Source: CAYLLN01 sp964384375 (lineage in GTDB: Bacteria; Planctomycetota; Planctomycetia; Pirellulales; Pirellulaceae). From it: DNA of 64,000 bases. This document shows positions 27,201 through 36,044 of the stretch, piece after piece. Both the position numbers and the translations under genes were made by a program. The first letter of the stretch is position 1; each line of letters starts with the position of its first letter. Below the pieces are notes generated by a model. It ran no database searches. It worked only from the letters and a program-made list of their open reading frames with translations, and was not told where the DNA came from. The stretch spans positions 1-64,000 of the forward strand of contig CAYLLN010000010.1 in assembly GCA_964384375.1 (NCBI GenBank), in the 5' to 3' direction.

Positions 27201-27920
27201 CTACCACCTCCGATAATTCGTCGGCAGAATCTTCCCCGGCTGAGCCGACTCCGGCGTGATCTTCGCCACGTCAGCTCGCTTCAGATCGAGCGCGACTTGC
27301 AGCCGAGCGCCCGGCGCTTCAGCCGTCATCACGGGCAAATGCGAGACGCGGAGCGAGCTCGTCGGCTCGTTGACATCGCCGCCGTAGTAGAGGCCGCGGT
27401 CGATCGTCTCCGTCGGCCGGAGGCCAAAATGCCCGACCGCCAACTGCACGAGTTGCGACTCGTCGCCGGTCACGCCAAGCAGCGTGATTCGCTGCAGCGC
27501 GTGCTTCTGATCGAAATAGTAGGTGAGCGATCCTGCCACGTCGCCCGGCCCGGTGCCGCTGACCAGGGTCACGCGCAGGCCCAGGTGCGTCGGATCGCCG
27601 GCGACGGTCGTGATGCGCGGCCAGCGGGAGGTGACCCACTCGGGCGACACATCGAAGCGAATCGCCTCGGCCAGCGGCACAATCGCGGGGGCCGAATTCG
27701 TCGTCGGCTTGCCGGCCGCGGCAGGCGCGGGTTTCGCTGCCTCAGTTGCCGCCTGCTCGATCGCGGCTACCGGGTCGGCGTTGGCCGGCGGGCTGCTCGT
27801 CAGCCGCTGATACTGTCCTTGCACAGTGCTGTGCAGGTGGTCGTCCATAAAGGCGTACGGCACCGCCACCGCCGCAGCGATTCCCGCCGTCAACCACATC
27901 GGCCTGCCAAACATGCACAT
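27201..27920 (-). CDS. Membrane-anchored hypothetical protein
   Basis: A 239-residue protein with an N-terminal membrane helix (about 8-25), an Ala/Pro-rich linker (about 45-80) and a C-terminal beta-rich domain. That domain contains IRFDVSPEWVTSRWPRITTVAG, LTYYFDQKHALQRITLLG and LVQLAVGHFGLRP. From memory the layout recalls a planctomycete-restricted family (possibly DUF6690), which I cannot verify. A GGGAG site precedes the ATG at 27920. No enzymatic motif is visible. Confidence 0.65.
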   Translation of the reverse strand: MCMFGRPMWLTAGIAAAVAVPYAFMDDHLHSTVQGQYQRLTSSPPANADPVAAIEQAATEAAKPAPAAAGKPTTNSAPAIVPLAEAIRFDVSPEWVTSRWPRITTVAGDPTHLGLRVTLVSGTGPGDVAGSLTYYFDQKHALQRITLLGVTGDESQLVQLAVGHFGLRPTETIDRGLYYGGDVNEPTSSLRVSHLPVMTAEAPGARLQVALDLKRADVAKITPESAQPGKILPTNYRRW

Positions 27921-28008
27921 CGGCTCCCGTGAGAGAATGACCCATCATCCGCATCGACAGGGATAGCGCGCGGACTTGCGTTGCCGAAAATGCTGCCGCG
28001 GCTCTGAT

Positions 28009-28446
28009 TCAATCGCTAGATTCGGCGCGGTACCGCCGCTGCAACTGGTCCCACCGTTCGCCCAGCAGTGAAGCGAGATACTCGCCGTCGCTGAAGTAGG
28101 CGGAGCGTTCGGCGCCGCGCTCGATCCCCAGTTGCGACAAGAGATGCTCGGCCTGTTCGGGACCATAGCGCGTGCCGAGCTGCGCGACGAGCGTCGAAAG
28201 CTCCTCGGTCGCCAACCCTTCGGCGAGCGTCGGCCAGCGAGCCACCATGTGTCCCGGGTTGTGCCGCAAAATCCGCTCGCGGCAGCACTCGGCAATCGGC
28301 AATAGCTCGCTTTCTCCCGCGGTCAGCGCCCCGGCCAGGAGCAGCAGCCGATCGCGCACCAGCGGCTGGCGACGCAGCTCGGCCGCGCGAGCCAGATGCA
28401 AATAGAGGCCGAGCAGTTCCACGGGAGCGGACATGGAACGTATCAT
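28009..28446 (-). CDS. Helical hypothetical protein
   Basis: A 145-residue soluble, largely alpha-helical protein (LLGLYLHLARAAELRRQPL, DRLLLLAGALTAGESELLPIA, LSTLVAQLGTRYGPEQAEHLLSQL). No family is recognised. Two Met codons, at 28446 and 28434, are possible starts; longer upstream reading would translate the AGCCGCGACCA repeats and is rejected. It diverges from the THUMP-like methyltransferase gene. Confidence 0.55.
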   Translation of the reverse strand: MIRSMSAPVELLGLYLHLARAAELRRQPLVRDRLLLLAGALTAGESELLPIAECCRERILRHNPGHMVARWPTLAEGLATEELSTLVAQLGTRYGPEQAEHLLSQLGIERGAERSAYFSDGEYLASLLGERWDQLQRRYRAESSD

Positions 28447-28462
28447 CGCAGAAACGCCCCAA

Positions 28463-28514
28463 AGCCGCGACCATTGGTCGCGCCGAGCAACATAGCCGCG
28501 ACCATTGGTCGCGC
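28463..28514. repeat. AGCCGCGACCA palindromic repeat, copies 2 and 3
   Basis: Two identical 21-bp copies (28463-28483 and 28494-28514), each a palindrome CGCGACCA / TGGTCGCG around one T. They fill the space between two divergent start codons; the second copy ends six bases before the methyltransferase ATG at 28521. Confidence 0.85.
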
Positions 28515-28520
28515 GGACCA

Positions 28521-29762
28521 ATGCCCGACCTCGAAGACATCCGTTGGCTCGTGAGCGACGATGCGGTCCCATGGCTCGCACGCGTCGCGTTGGATTTGGC
28601 TGGGACCGTGCCGACGCCCGCCTTTGTCGCCAAATTGAGGAAGGAACTGTCCGCTGAGCGAGTGCATCTGGTCATCGAGCAAGTCGAACTGCGGCAGCGA
28701 GCGCGGGACAAGTTTTCACACGCCGACCGGATGTTCTTCACCCGCAAGGGACTGGAACAAGCGACCGACGAACAAATTGCCGCGGTCAAAGCAGCTCACT
28801 TTCCCGCTGGCCAGCTGCTGGCCGACCTCTGCTGCGGCATTGGTGGCGATCTGGTCGCGCTCGCCCGTAGGGCAGGCTTCCAGCCTGACATGGAAACCCG
28901 ACGCGTAAGCGAGGGAGCAGAACTCGCCATCGGCATTGACCTCGATCCCGCCATCCCCCTGCTCGCCGCTGCGAATCTCAGCGCCAACCAGTGCGATCGT
29001 GCCGAAGTCCACTCCGCCGACGCCGCTTCGTTCCCCGTTTCTGAAGTCGCCGCCTGGCACATCGACCCGGACCGTCGCGCCAGTGGTAGCCGCACGACGA
29101 AGGTCGAACATTACCAGCCGCCGCTGGAATCACTCGACCGCCTGCTCGCCTCCAATCCTAACGCCGCCATCAAGCTCGCTCCGGCCGCCGACGTGCCGAC
29201 ACACTGGCGCGACGTGACTGAACGCTGCTGGCTCGGCAGCCGGGGCGAATGCCGGCAGCAGGTCGCCTGGTTTGGATCGCTCGCCCAGCATCCGGGCCAG
29301 CATTCGGCGACGGTCGTCGATGCGGCTAGCGGTCCACAAACCCTCGTCGGCCAGCCCGACGAGCCGATTCCTGTCGCTGAAAGCCTCGGTCGTTATCTCT
29401 ACGAACCGCACGCCGCGATTCTAGCCGCGAAGCTGACGGGCGCAATATGTCACGTTTGCAGTTTAGCGGCGGTGTCGCGGGAAGTTGCCTACTTGACGTC
29501 TGACAAGAAGATCAACGAACCCACTTTGACGGCATTTGAAGTGATTGATGTCCTGCCCTTCGATCTCAAACGACTTCATTCGTACTGCCGGGAACGAGGT
29601 GTTGGGAATGTCGAGCTTAAGAAAAGAGGTGTGCAATTTGATTTGGAGCGAACCCGCAAAGGACTAAGCGGAAACGGCGAACGCTCTCTGACGATCGTGG
29701 TAACACCCTGCTCAGGAAAAATCCAAGCGATCGTCGTCGCACGCGATCGACTTCAATCGTAA
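28521..29762 (+). CDS. Class I SAM-dependent methyltransferase with THUMP-like C-terminus
   Basis: A 413-residue protein. An N-terminal helical region (1-85) precedes the Rossmann methyltransferase fold with motif I LLADLCCGIGGDLVALA and motif II GIDLDPAIPLLAAANL. The acidic loop HIDPDRRASGSRTTK follows. The C-terminal domain (about 300-413, YLYEPHAAILAAKLTG to the end) matches the THUMP-like domain seen in this family. The substrate is unknown; RNA is likely by family. Between motifs I and II lie about 16 extra residues (RRAGFQPDMETRRVSEGA) encoded by two intergenic-type repeats at 28867-28917. Part of the 3-prime end is lower in GC than the rest. Confidence 0.85.
   Translation: MPDLEDIRWLVSDDAVPWLARVALDLAGTVPTPAFVAKLRKELSAERVHLVIEQVELRQRARDKFSHADRMFFTRKGLEQATDEQIAAVKAAHFPAGQLLADLCCGIGGDLVALARRAGFQPDMETRRVSEGAELAIGIDLDPAIPLLAAANLSANQCDRAEVHSADAASFPVSEVAAWHIDPDRRASGSRTTKVEHYQPPLESLDRLLASNPNAAIKLAPAADVPTHWRDVTERCWLGSRGECRQQVAWFGSLAQHPGQHSATVVDAASGPQTLVGQPDEPIPVAESLGRYLYEPHAAILAAKLTGAICHVCSLAAVSREVAYLTSDKKINEPTLTAFEVIDVLPFDLKRLHSYCRERGVGNVELKKRGVQFDLERTRKGLSGNGERSLTIVVTPCSGKIQAIVVARDRLQS
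28867..28917. repeat. Two repeat elements in frame inside a methyltransferase gene
   Basis: GTAGGGCAGGCTTCCAGCCTG (28867-28887; AGGCT / AGCCT stem) is followed by ACCCGACGCGTAAGCGAGGG (28896-28915). Both look like the word-type repeats normally found between planctomycete genes. Together they add about 16-18 codons without breaking the frame. Confidence 0.7.
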
Positions 29763-29925
29763 GGAGAGTGGAAACGGATACGACAATTCGCATCTCAAAG
29801 AGTTTCAGTTGATTGGCGGCGCAAACGATCTGGCGAGCGAGCGAGAGAGTGAAGTTGCACCAGCACAGACGAAGTGGTCCTTGCCGTTGGGATGGTTGTC
29901 TCCCGCAGCAGCTCTCCGTTGCTCG

Positions 29926-29957
29926 TGGTGTATTTCGTGGCACTCATGCAACCTACG
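29926..29957. repeat. TGCATGAGT-type repeat, copy 1
   Basis: On the minus strand this matches 47621-47650 at about 27 of 31 positions (GTAGGTTGCATGAGTGCCAC versus GTAGGGTGCATGAGTAACAC, then GAAATRCACC). Confidence 0.65.
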
Positions 29958-30040
29958 AATTCCGTGGCCCTCAAGGCAGCATCTCCCTGATAAAAGGTCG
30001 ATTCGCTCGGGCTCAAATCCCCGGATTTTCAGGCATCTTT

Positions 30041-30250
30041 TCACAAGCCGCCGTGACAGTTCGGCAGTGGCCAGCGGCCCCAGGCCAGCGTTTGGCGGGG
30101 ATCGGAAAGCCAGTCCAGCAGCTCGGCAAACCCGGCCGGCGTGTTGGCGAAGGCGCGCTGCTGCACGACGCGGCCGACAGCATCGAGGACCACCGCCACG
30201 AACGAATCTTTGGCGAGGTCGAGGCCCAAAAGAACTTCCTGGTACAATCC
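30041..30250 (-). pseudogene. IS110-family transposase remnant (N-terminal piece)
   Basis: Reads EVLLGLDLAKDSFVAVVLDA then ANTPAGFAELLDWL, the N-terminal DEDD-transposase signature of the IS110 family, and then diverges and stops after about 65 residues. The catalytic C-terminal half and element ends are absent. It is an old relic, not a mobile element. Confidence 0.7.
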
Positions 30251-30552
30251 TCTGTGCCGAGAAATCGGGGCCGAGACGCGGGCGCAGTACTTGTCCGCGA
30301 TCAAAAGCCGCAAAATAGTCCACGCACGCGAAGGTTCCGGGATCGCAAACTTCGCGAGGCCGCCCAAGCAGTGGCGGCAAATGGCGATGCCCCGAACCAG
30401 GTCCGTTTGCCGGCCGAAGCAACGCACTTTTGTCGGCAAACTCTTGACAGCCCAATTCTCTTGCTAGCATCAAGAGCTTCGGCGGAGAGAAACGTACAAG
30501 CGGCGGCACAAAGAATCACTAGCGATGTTCCCTTGATTGCGCTGGATAGATC

Positions 30553-32208
30553 ATGAACTCTTGGAATCGAGCTCGCATACTCAGTTCCCGTGCCGACACT
30601 GAGCGGCTGGAAAATGAAACCGTGGGGCGGACCGCAAACCCCGGCTTACGCTGGGGGCTTATCCGTTGCGCCGCTGCGCGGCTAGGGACTTGCTGGCTGA
30701 TAGTCCTGCTGACGCTCGTATGTCGTGGACAAGAGTCAGAAGTTCCTCGCGTTCGCGTCGGCTCCAAAAGCTATACCGAAAACGTCATCCTCGGCGAAAT
30801 GCTGACGATTCTCGCCCGCGCCGCCGGCGCCGATGCCGAGCACAAGGCGGAGCTCGGCGGCACGCAGATCGCCTTCGAGTCGCTCCGCACTGGGCAGATC
30901 GACGCGTATCCCGAATATACGGGAACTCTAACGATGGAGATTCTGGCAGACGACGCAGTGCAAACCGACGACGACATCGAGCGGGCGCTCGCCAAACGGG
31001 GCGTCAAAATCAGCCGGCGATTGGGGTTCAACAACTCCTATGCCCTGGGGCTGAAAAAGGAACTCGCCGAAAGTCTGAAGCTGCGGAACATCTCTGATTT
31101 GACGAGTCGCCAAAGCGACGAGGCGATCGGCCGGCTCAAGTACGGTTTTAGCGACGAGTTCATGCATCGTGGCGACGGCTGGCCCGGATTGTCGCGGGCG
31201 TATCAGTTGCCCGACTCGGCGCGGGGCCTGGACCACAATCTGGCCTATCACGGCATTCGCAGCGGCACGATTCATCTGACCGATGTCTATACGACCGATC
31301 CGGAAATTGCCGCGTATGGGATGACCACGCTGGCCGACGACCGGGGCTATTTCCCGCAGTACGAGGCGGTGCTGCTTTACCGGGCCGATCTTGTCGAGCG
31401 GGCGCCGAAAGTTGTCCAGCATTGGCTGAAGCTCGAAAACCAGATCGACGAGCCGACGATGATTGCACTCAACGCCCAGGCGCGAATCGACCGCGTCAGC
31501 GAGGCGCGCGTTGCGGCCATGTTTGTCAACGAAAAGCTGGGTCTGAACGTCCCGCTACCGCCCGACGAGTGGTGGAAGAAAATGCTGCGAAATCTGGCGA
31601 TCAACACGCGGCAGCACTTGATTTTGGTGAGCGTGTCGCTCGCGGCGGCGATCGTCATCGCGGTGCCGCTTGGCATCCTGGCGTATCGTGTTCCCGCCAC
31701 GCGGCACGTGATTCTCGGCGGCGTCGGCATCCTGCAAACGCTGCCGTCAATGGCTGTGCTCATGTTCCTCCTGCCGCTCTTGGGCTTGGGGGCTTGGCCG
31801 ACGATCGCAGCGCTGTTTCTTTACAGCCTATTGCCGATTGTGCGGAACACGTTCGCGGGTTTGGCCGAGATTCCCGCAAATCTGCGCGAGTCCGCGACGG
31901 TGCTCGGCCTGGATGCGCGAGCCCGCTTGTGGCTCGTCGAATTGCCGATGGCGTCGCGGTCGATCCTCTCTGGCATCAAAACGGCCGCGGTGATCAACGT
32001 CGGTACCGCCACGATCGGCGGGCTCATCGGGGCCGGGGGCTACGGCCAGCCGATCATCACCGGCACGCGGCTCAACGACATCACGATCATCATGCAGGGT
32101 GCGATCCCTGCAGCGCTCATGGCCCTGGCTGTGCAGGGACTCTTTGACCTGGCCGAGCGGTTTGTCGTGCCCAAGGGACTGCGCCTGGCTGCGGCCAAGG
32201 GGACGTAA
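30553..32208 (+). CDS. Osmoprotectant-type ABC transporter: substrate-binding domain fused to permease
   Basis: A 551-residue OpuC/ProWX-type fusion. After a signal or anchor helix (about 45-57), residues 66-340 form the glycine-betaine/choline-binding fold (VGSKSYTENVILGEML, RTGQIDAYPEYTGTL, DLTDVYTTDPEIAAYG-like). Residues about 350-545 are the permease with six hydrophobic segments and the EAA loop ESATVLGLDARARLWLVELP (446-465). Here the binding domain precedes the permease; some related fusions have the reverse order. The required ATPase is not encoded nearby. The first 40 residues are unusual, and at 30639-30656 they are encoded by a CCCCGGC / GCTGGGG repeat, so the true start may be later (GTG near 30622). 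Confidence 0.87.
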   Translation: MNSWNRARILSSRADTERLENETVGRTANPGLRWGLIRCAAARLGTCWLIVLLTLVCRGQESEVPRVRVGSKSYTENVILGEMLTILARAAGADAEHKAELGGTQIAFESLRTGQIDAYPEYTGTLTMEILADDAVQTDDDIERALAKRGVKISRRLGFNNSYALGLKKELAESLKLRNISDLTSRQSDEAIGRLKYGFSDEFMHRGDGWPGLSRAYQLPDSARGLDHNLAYHGIRSGTIHLTDVYTTDPEIAAYGMTTLADDRGYFPQYEAVLLYRADLVERAPKVVQHWLKLENQIDEPTMIALNAQARIDRVSEARVAAMFVNEKLGLNVPLPPDEWWKKMLRNLAINTRQHLILVSVSLAAAIVIAVPLGILAYRVPATRHVILGGVGILQTLPSMAVLMFLLPLLGLGAWPTIAALFLYSLLPIVRNTFAGLAEIPANLRESATVLGLDARARLWLVELPMASRSILSGIKTAAVINVGTATIGGLIGAGGYGQPIITGTRLNDITIIMQGAIPAALMALAVQGLFDLAERFVVPKGLRLAAAKGT

Positions 32209-32797
32209 GCGACGATTCGCCGAAGCCATGCGGCGAGGGAATCGGCGAAGCGGCGTGAACGACGACCTCGCGAACGATCGTGGAGTCTTTGTTTACACGG
32301 CTACTGCGCCAGAGTCCTTCCAGATAGAGAGCCAGGCCGACGAGCAGTCCCGCCTGCCCGCCAATCGCCAGCGGCAGGCCGATCTGCCACAAGTCCGGTC
32401 GCTCGGCCGCGATGGACCAGCCCAGGAGCACCGCGCCGCAAGCTAACGCTGCGGCGGAAATCGAAACGAGAGTCCAGGCGGCAAGGCCGACGGGAGATGC
32501 TGGCTCGCTAGTACTTGATTGTCGCTCGACGACTTGCGGGACACGCAATGGCAGATCGTGCTCTGGCTCGCTTGTGCCTGCTTGCAAGCTCGCAAGCAGA
32601 CGGTGCACCGCGCGGATGTCAGCTTCGAGTTGCCAGTCCTCGTCCGGAATGACCGGCTGGGACAATGGAGGTGATTCCTCCGCAGCGGCAACCTTGCTCC
32701 CGTAGCCGAGCGTTGTGCCGCATTGCCCGCAGCGCACGAGATCCATGCCGGAATCCTCCGGGAGGGAAACATCGTGCTGGCAGGTCGAACACCACAT
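32117..32797 (-). CDS. Zinc-ribbon membrane protein, unknown
   Basis: A 226-residue protein opening MWCSTCQHDVSLP and then VRCGQCG, a two-CxxC zinc ribbon. A variable linker follows, then two membrane helices (about 103-125 and 132-155). No function is recognised. The C-terminal 30 residues are encoded antisense to the 3-prime end of the transporter gene, a 92-bp convergent overlap, and are Pro/Arg-rich, so the original stop may have been lost. The ATG at 32797 places the ribbon at the very N-terminus. Confidence 0.65.
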   Translation of the reverse strand: MWCSTCQHDVSLPEDSGMDLVRCGQCGTTLGYGSKVAAAEESPPLSQPVIPDEDWQLEADIRAVHRLLASLQAGTSEPEHDLPLRVPQVVERQSSTSEPASPVGLAAWTLVSISAAALACGAVLLGWSIAAERPDLWQIGLPLAIGGQAGLLVGLALYLEGLWRSSRVNKDSTIVREVVVHAASPIPSPHGFGESSLTSPWPQPGAVPWARQTARPGQRVPAQPGP

Positions 32798-32940
32798 GGC
32801 CGCTAGCAATCGCCGAGGCACAGGCGCAGCGAGAGGGCTGCGCCTTCTATCGTGGAATCGGCCCTGCTGGCGCGAAACTGTATGGAATCTGCGGGTCGCA
32901 GGGAGGGATTCGCGTGCCGCTATGCTAGCGAGCGCGGATG

Positions 32941-33060
32941 GCACAAACGATCACGACAACACGAAAGCGGGAAAACACGAAGGATGCAAGGCAGGAAATC
33001 AGCGAACGAATCCTTTCTGTCCTCGTTCGTGCTTTCGTTCTTTCGTGTTTTCGTGATTGG
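32941..33060. repeat. Inverted AACACGAAAG-word repeat
   Basis: The left arm ACAACACGAAAGCGGGAAAA (32956-32975) and the right arm CTTTCGTGTTTTCGTGATT (33041-33059) are imperfect inverted copies made of reiterated CACGAAA words. It fills the spacer between the cytochrome stop and the zinc-ribbon start. Confidence 0.7.
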
Positions 33061-33092
33061 TCCGGTCCAGCGGCATTCCATTTTGTTAGCCG

Positions 33093-36044
33093 CTATTCCA
33101 GTTTCTCCCCTCGCAGCCATTTCGCGAGCAACTCGATCTCCTCGGCCGAAAGCAGTGCTTGCTTCGGTCCCGGCCCCGACTTCCCGAAGGCCGGCATCCG
33201 GTCGTTGTCGTCGCGGTAAAAACCCTCGTGCGAAGGATCGCTGATGAACCGGACGAGCCAATCTCGCGAACCCCAGCCGGTGAGGTCAGGGGCACTGCCG
33301 AGGTCGCCCGTATCGCGGAACTTGTGGCAATCGGTGCAAGAATAATTCTCGAACGCCTCCGACATCGCCGCCCGACCCTTCTCGAGTGAGCCGTCCATCT
33401 CCGCCTGCTTGTCGGCTTCGGCTTGTGCGGGCAAAGCGGCTTCGGCAGACAGGGCCATAGCGATGAGAGACACTTTGGCCTTGGCGGCATCGTCGGGCTC
33501 GGCGAGATCCGTCTGCACAAACTCTTGGGCCATTTGCCCCTTCTTATGCCGCGTGTTGCCGAAGAAGTCCGGCCCGGCGATCTTGCCGGCGTCGAGGATT
33601 CCCGCGGCCCACGTTCGCGAGCCAAAGCCGAACAGGTTCGGCGCGGAGGGCTGCTGCGCCACAATGCCGTGGCCGCTCGCATCGGCGTGGCTATGGCAGG
33701 CGGCGCAGTTGCTAGCGAATAGCTGCTCGGCCCGCTTGGTCGGCGACAGTGGCGCAGGCTTGCCGCTGCCGACGAGGGCGGTCCGCGGCTCGGCAACCGT
33801 GCGAGCTTGTTGCACAATCTGCTCGGCCGCCTCTGGCGTATGCGGCAGCACCGGCTGCTCGTCTTCAGGCCGGTAGTAGTCGCCTCGGAGCCAATCGACG
33901 ATCAGCGACAGTTCGCGGACGCTCACGTTGTTCCGCTCGGGATGGGCAAGGTCCTTCGCAAACGACGGCATCCGGTCGTTTTCCTGCCGGTAGAACCGCT
34001 CGTGGGCCGGATCGCTGACCAAACCCATCATCCACTCGTACGAGCCGTAGCCGGTCAGGTCGGGAGCGAGGCCCAACTTCCCGTTCTCGCCGAAGCGGTG
34101 GCAACTCGCGCAATGCTGCTGGATGAGGGCGATCCCCTTCTGAATCTCCACCGTGTCCTCGCCGTCAATCTTGGCCTGCGAGCGAAGCCCCGCCTGAGCC
34201 GAGAGAGCGGTGGCAATTGCCTCCCCGTCGGCCCCTTTGAGCAAATCCTTGTGCTGCTTCACCCACGCGGCCATGCGGCCCGCTTTGTGGTTCGTGTTGC
34301 CGAAATACGGCGCGTCGATCGGCCGACGGTAGTTCTCCGGGTCATCCTTGTCGGCGGCGATTTTGGGATCGGTCGAGCGTTCGGCCGCCCCATAGCTCAG
34401 TTTGTCGATCTGGTCTGCATTGAGCAGCCCCTTGATCCAGCCCCGCGAAGCAAAACCGAAAAGGTTCGGCGCACCAGTGGCCGCGTCGGTGTACGAGACG
34501 ACCCCGTCGCCGCTCACTTTCACTTTCCCTTCCGGCGTCGTATGGGGGGACTGCATTGGCGCGGTCATGCCGGCCAGGCGTTTCCCCTCGGCATCGGCGT
34601 AATCGTGGCAGCTTGCGCAGTGCTGCTTGAAGAGCCGCGGGCCGCGGGACAGTGGATCATTGCGCAGTAAATGCACGGCCCCAAGCTTCGAGATGAGCCG
34701 TGGCTCCGACAGTTTGTTCTCATCGGGAAGCCACTCGCGGCGATTAATTAGCTCCAGAGTGCGATGGGCATCGTGTTCGGCATCATGACGGGCCTGGATG
34801 AAGTCGCGCGAAGCGGACATGGCTTTCGCAAAAGTGTCGATTTCCTGTTCCTTGCCATGCGCATCAACTTGTTTCTTTTTCGGGAACAACCACTTCGGAT
34901 GTCGCTCGACGACGGTGCCGTCCTCCTGTTTGATGGGCGTCCAACCGAGCCGCTCGGCCAGCGGCGCGAAGTAATCTTCGGAATACGCCAGCGCCGTCAG
35001 CACCCCCGCGCCCAGCAACAACACGACGATGAACGCCCGGCTGAATTGATGTCCCCAGTTCCAGCGGCCGACGAACGGCAGTAAAGCCAAAGCGGTCATC
35101 ACCATGCCGGGAATGACGATCGCCCCGATGAACTCCGAGTTGCCTGGGAAATACTTCAGCAACTGAAACAGGAACAGGTAATACCATTCGGGCCGGGCCG
35201 CGGAATACGCTTCGGCCGGATCGGCTGGTGCGCCGAGTTCCGCCCCCAAGCGGGTCAGCGGCTGCGTCCGGTCGGCGAACGCCCCCAGATCGAACTGAAT
35301 CACGCAGAGGAGCACGATTCCCAGCAGCACCGCACAACCGATCGCGTCGAACAGCACTTGCTTGGGCCAGAAATACTCGTCGGCTCGGCCGGGCGTGATC
35401 TTCGCCGTGATGCCGTGCCGGCGGAACACCATGATGTGCGCGACCAGGAAGATGATGAGCAGCGCCGGGAGCACGCCGGTGTGCATCGCGAAGAATCGAG
35501 TCAGCGTGTGATGGCCGTACTCGTTGCCTCCAACGGCGAGTTGCTGCAAGTCTTTGCCAACGAACGGCACCAGCGTCGCCAGGTTCGTGGCGACGTTCGT
35601 CGCCCAATATCCCTTTTGATCCCACGGCAGCAGATAACCCGTGAGGCCCAGGCCCATGACCAGTTGCATCAGCACGAGGCCCAGCCAGTAATTCACCTCG
35701 CGTGGGGCTCGATACGCTCCGTCCCAAATCACCTGCAAGAGGTGCAGGGCCATCACCACGACCATCGCCTGCGCCATGAAGTGATGCACGCCGCGCACGA
35801 GCCAGCCACCGGTCATCTGGTGCTGGATGTACCAGACGCTTTCGTACGCGGTCTGGCTGCTGGGGCTGTACGCCATCCACAGGAAGATGCCGGTGATCGC
35901 CTGCACGGCGAACGCGAAGACGAGCATGCTCCCCGTGATGTACCGCAGCCGGGCCCCGCTGGGGATATTCTCGTAGAGCGTCTCGTGGAGCAGCTCGCGG
36001 AGGCCGGTCCGGTGGTCGATCCAGTCGATCAGTCCGCGAATCAT
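33093..36044 (-). CDS. Cytochrome b (b6/subunit IV type) fused to a four-haem cytochrome c region
   Basis: Quinol:cytochrome c oxidoreductase core of 983 residues. Residues 1-210 match cytochrome b6. The b-haem ligands are His87/His101 and His188/His203; the 15-residue second spacing is typical of b6 rather than mitochondrial b. Residues about 225-365 match subunit IV, with the quinol-site PEWYYL (285-290). The position of the b6 cysteine that holds haem ci is non-cysteine (YITGS). After a linker come four CxxCH motifs at 476-480, 645-649, 780-784 and 903-907. The repeated phrases APNLFGF.SR.W, GNT.HK.G.MA and APDLTGYGS show that this part arose by duplication. The start codon overlaps the Rieske stop as ATGA, so the two genes are translationally coupled. 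Confidence 0.93.
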   Translation of the reverse strand: MIRGLIDWIDHRTGLRELLHETLYENIPSGARLRYITGSMLVFAFAVQAITGIFLWMAYSPSSQTAYESVWYIQHQMTGGWLVRGVHHFMAQAMVVVMALHLLQVIWDGAYRAPREVNYWLGLVLMQLVMGLGLTGYLLPWDQKGYWATNVATNLATLVPFVGKDLQQLAVGGNEYGHHTLTRFFAMHTGVLPALLIIFLVAHIMVFRRHGITAKITPGRADEYFWPKQVLFDAIGCAVLLGIVLLCVIQFDLGAFADRTQPLTRLGAELGAPADPAEAYSAARPEWYYLFLFQLLKYFPGNSEFIGAIVIPGMVMTALALLPFVGRWNWGHQFSRAFIVVLLLGAGVLTALAYSEDYFAPLAERLGWTPIKQEDGTVVERHPKWLFPKKKQVDAHGKEQEIDTFAKAMSASRDFIQARHDAEHDAHRTLELINRREWLPDENKLSEPRLISKLGAVHLLRNDPLSRGPRLFKQHCASCHDYADAEGKRLAGMTAPMQSPHTTPEGKVKVSGDGVVSYTDAATGAPNLFGFASRGWIKGLLNADQIDKLSYGAAERSTDPKIAADKDDPENYRRPIDAPYFGNTNHKAGRMAAWVKQHKDLLKGADGEAIATALSAQAGLRSQAKIDGEDTVEIQKGIALIQQHCASCHRFGENGKLGLAPDLTGYGSYEWMMGLVSDPAHERFYRQENDRMPSFAKDLAHPERNNVSVRELSLIVDWLRGDYYRPEDEQPVLPHTPEAAEQIVQQARTVAEPRTALVGSGKPAPLSPTKRAEQLFASNCAACHSHADASGHGIVAQQPSAPNLFGFGSRTWAAGILDAGKIAGPDFFGNTRHKKGQMAQEFVQTDLAEPDDAAKAKVSLIAMALSAEAALPAQAEADKQAEMDGSLEKGRAAMSEAFENYSCTDCHKFRDTGDLGSAPDLTGWGSRDWLVRFISDPSHEGFYRDDNDRMPAFGKSGPGPKQALLSAEEIELLAKWLRGEKLE

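Larger units (their letters stand above)
29763..30552. other. 790-bp spacer with transposon remnant
   Basis: No intact gene. It holds a GCATGAGTG-type repeat (29926-29957) and a degraded IS110 transposase start (30041-30250). The stretches 29763-29925 and 30260-30552 show nothing I recognise. Confidence 0.6.

Noticed and set aside
29809..30556. 247-residue plus-strand frame over the IS110 scar
   Set aside because: No motif, and it is antisense to a recognisable transposase fragment and a repeat.
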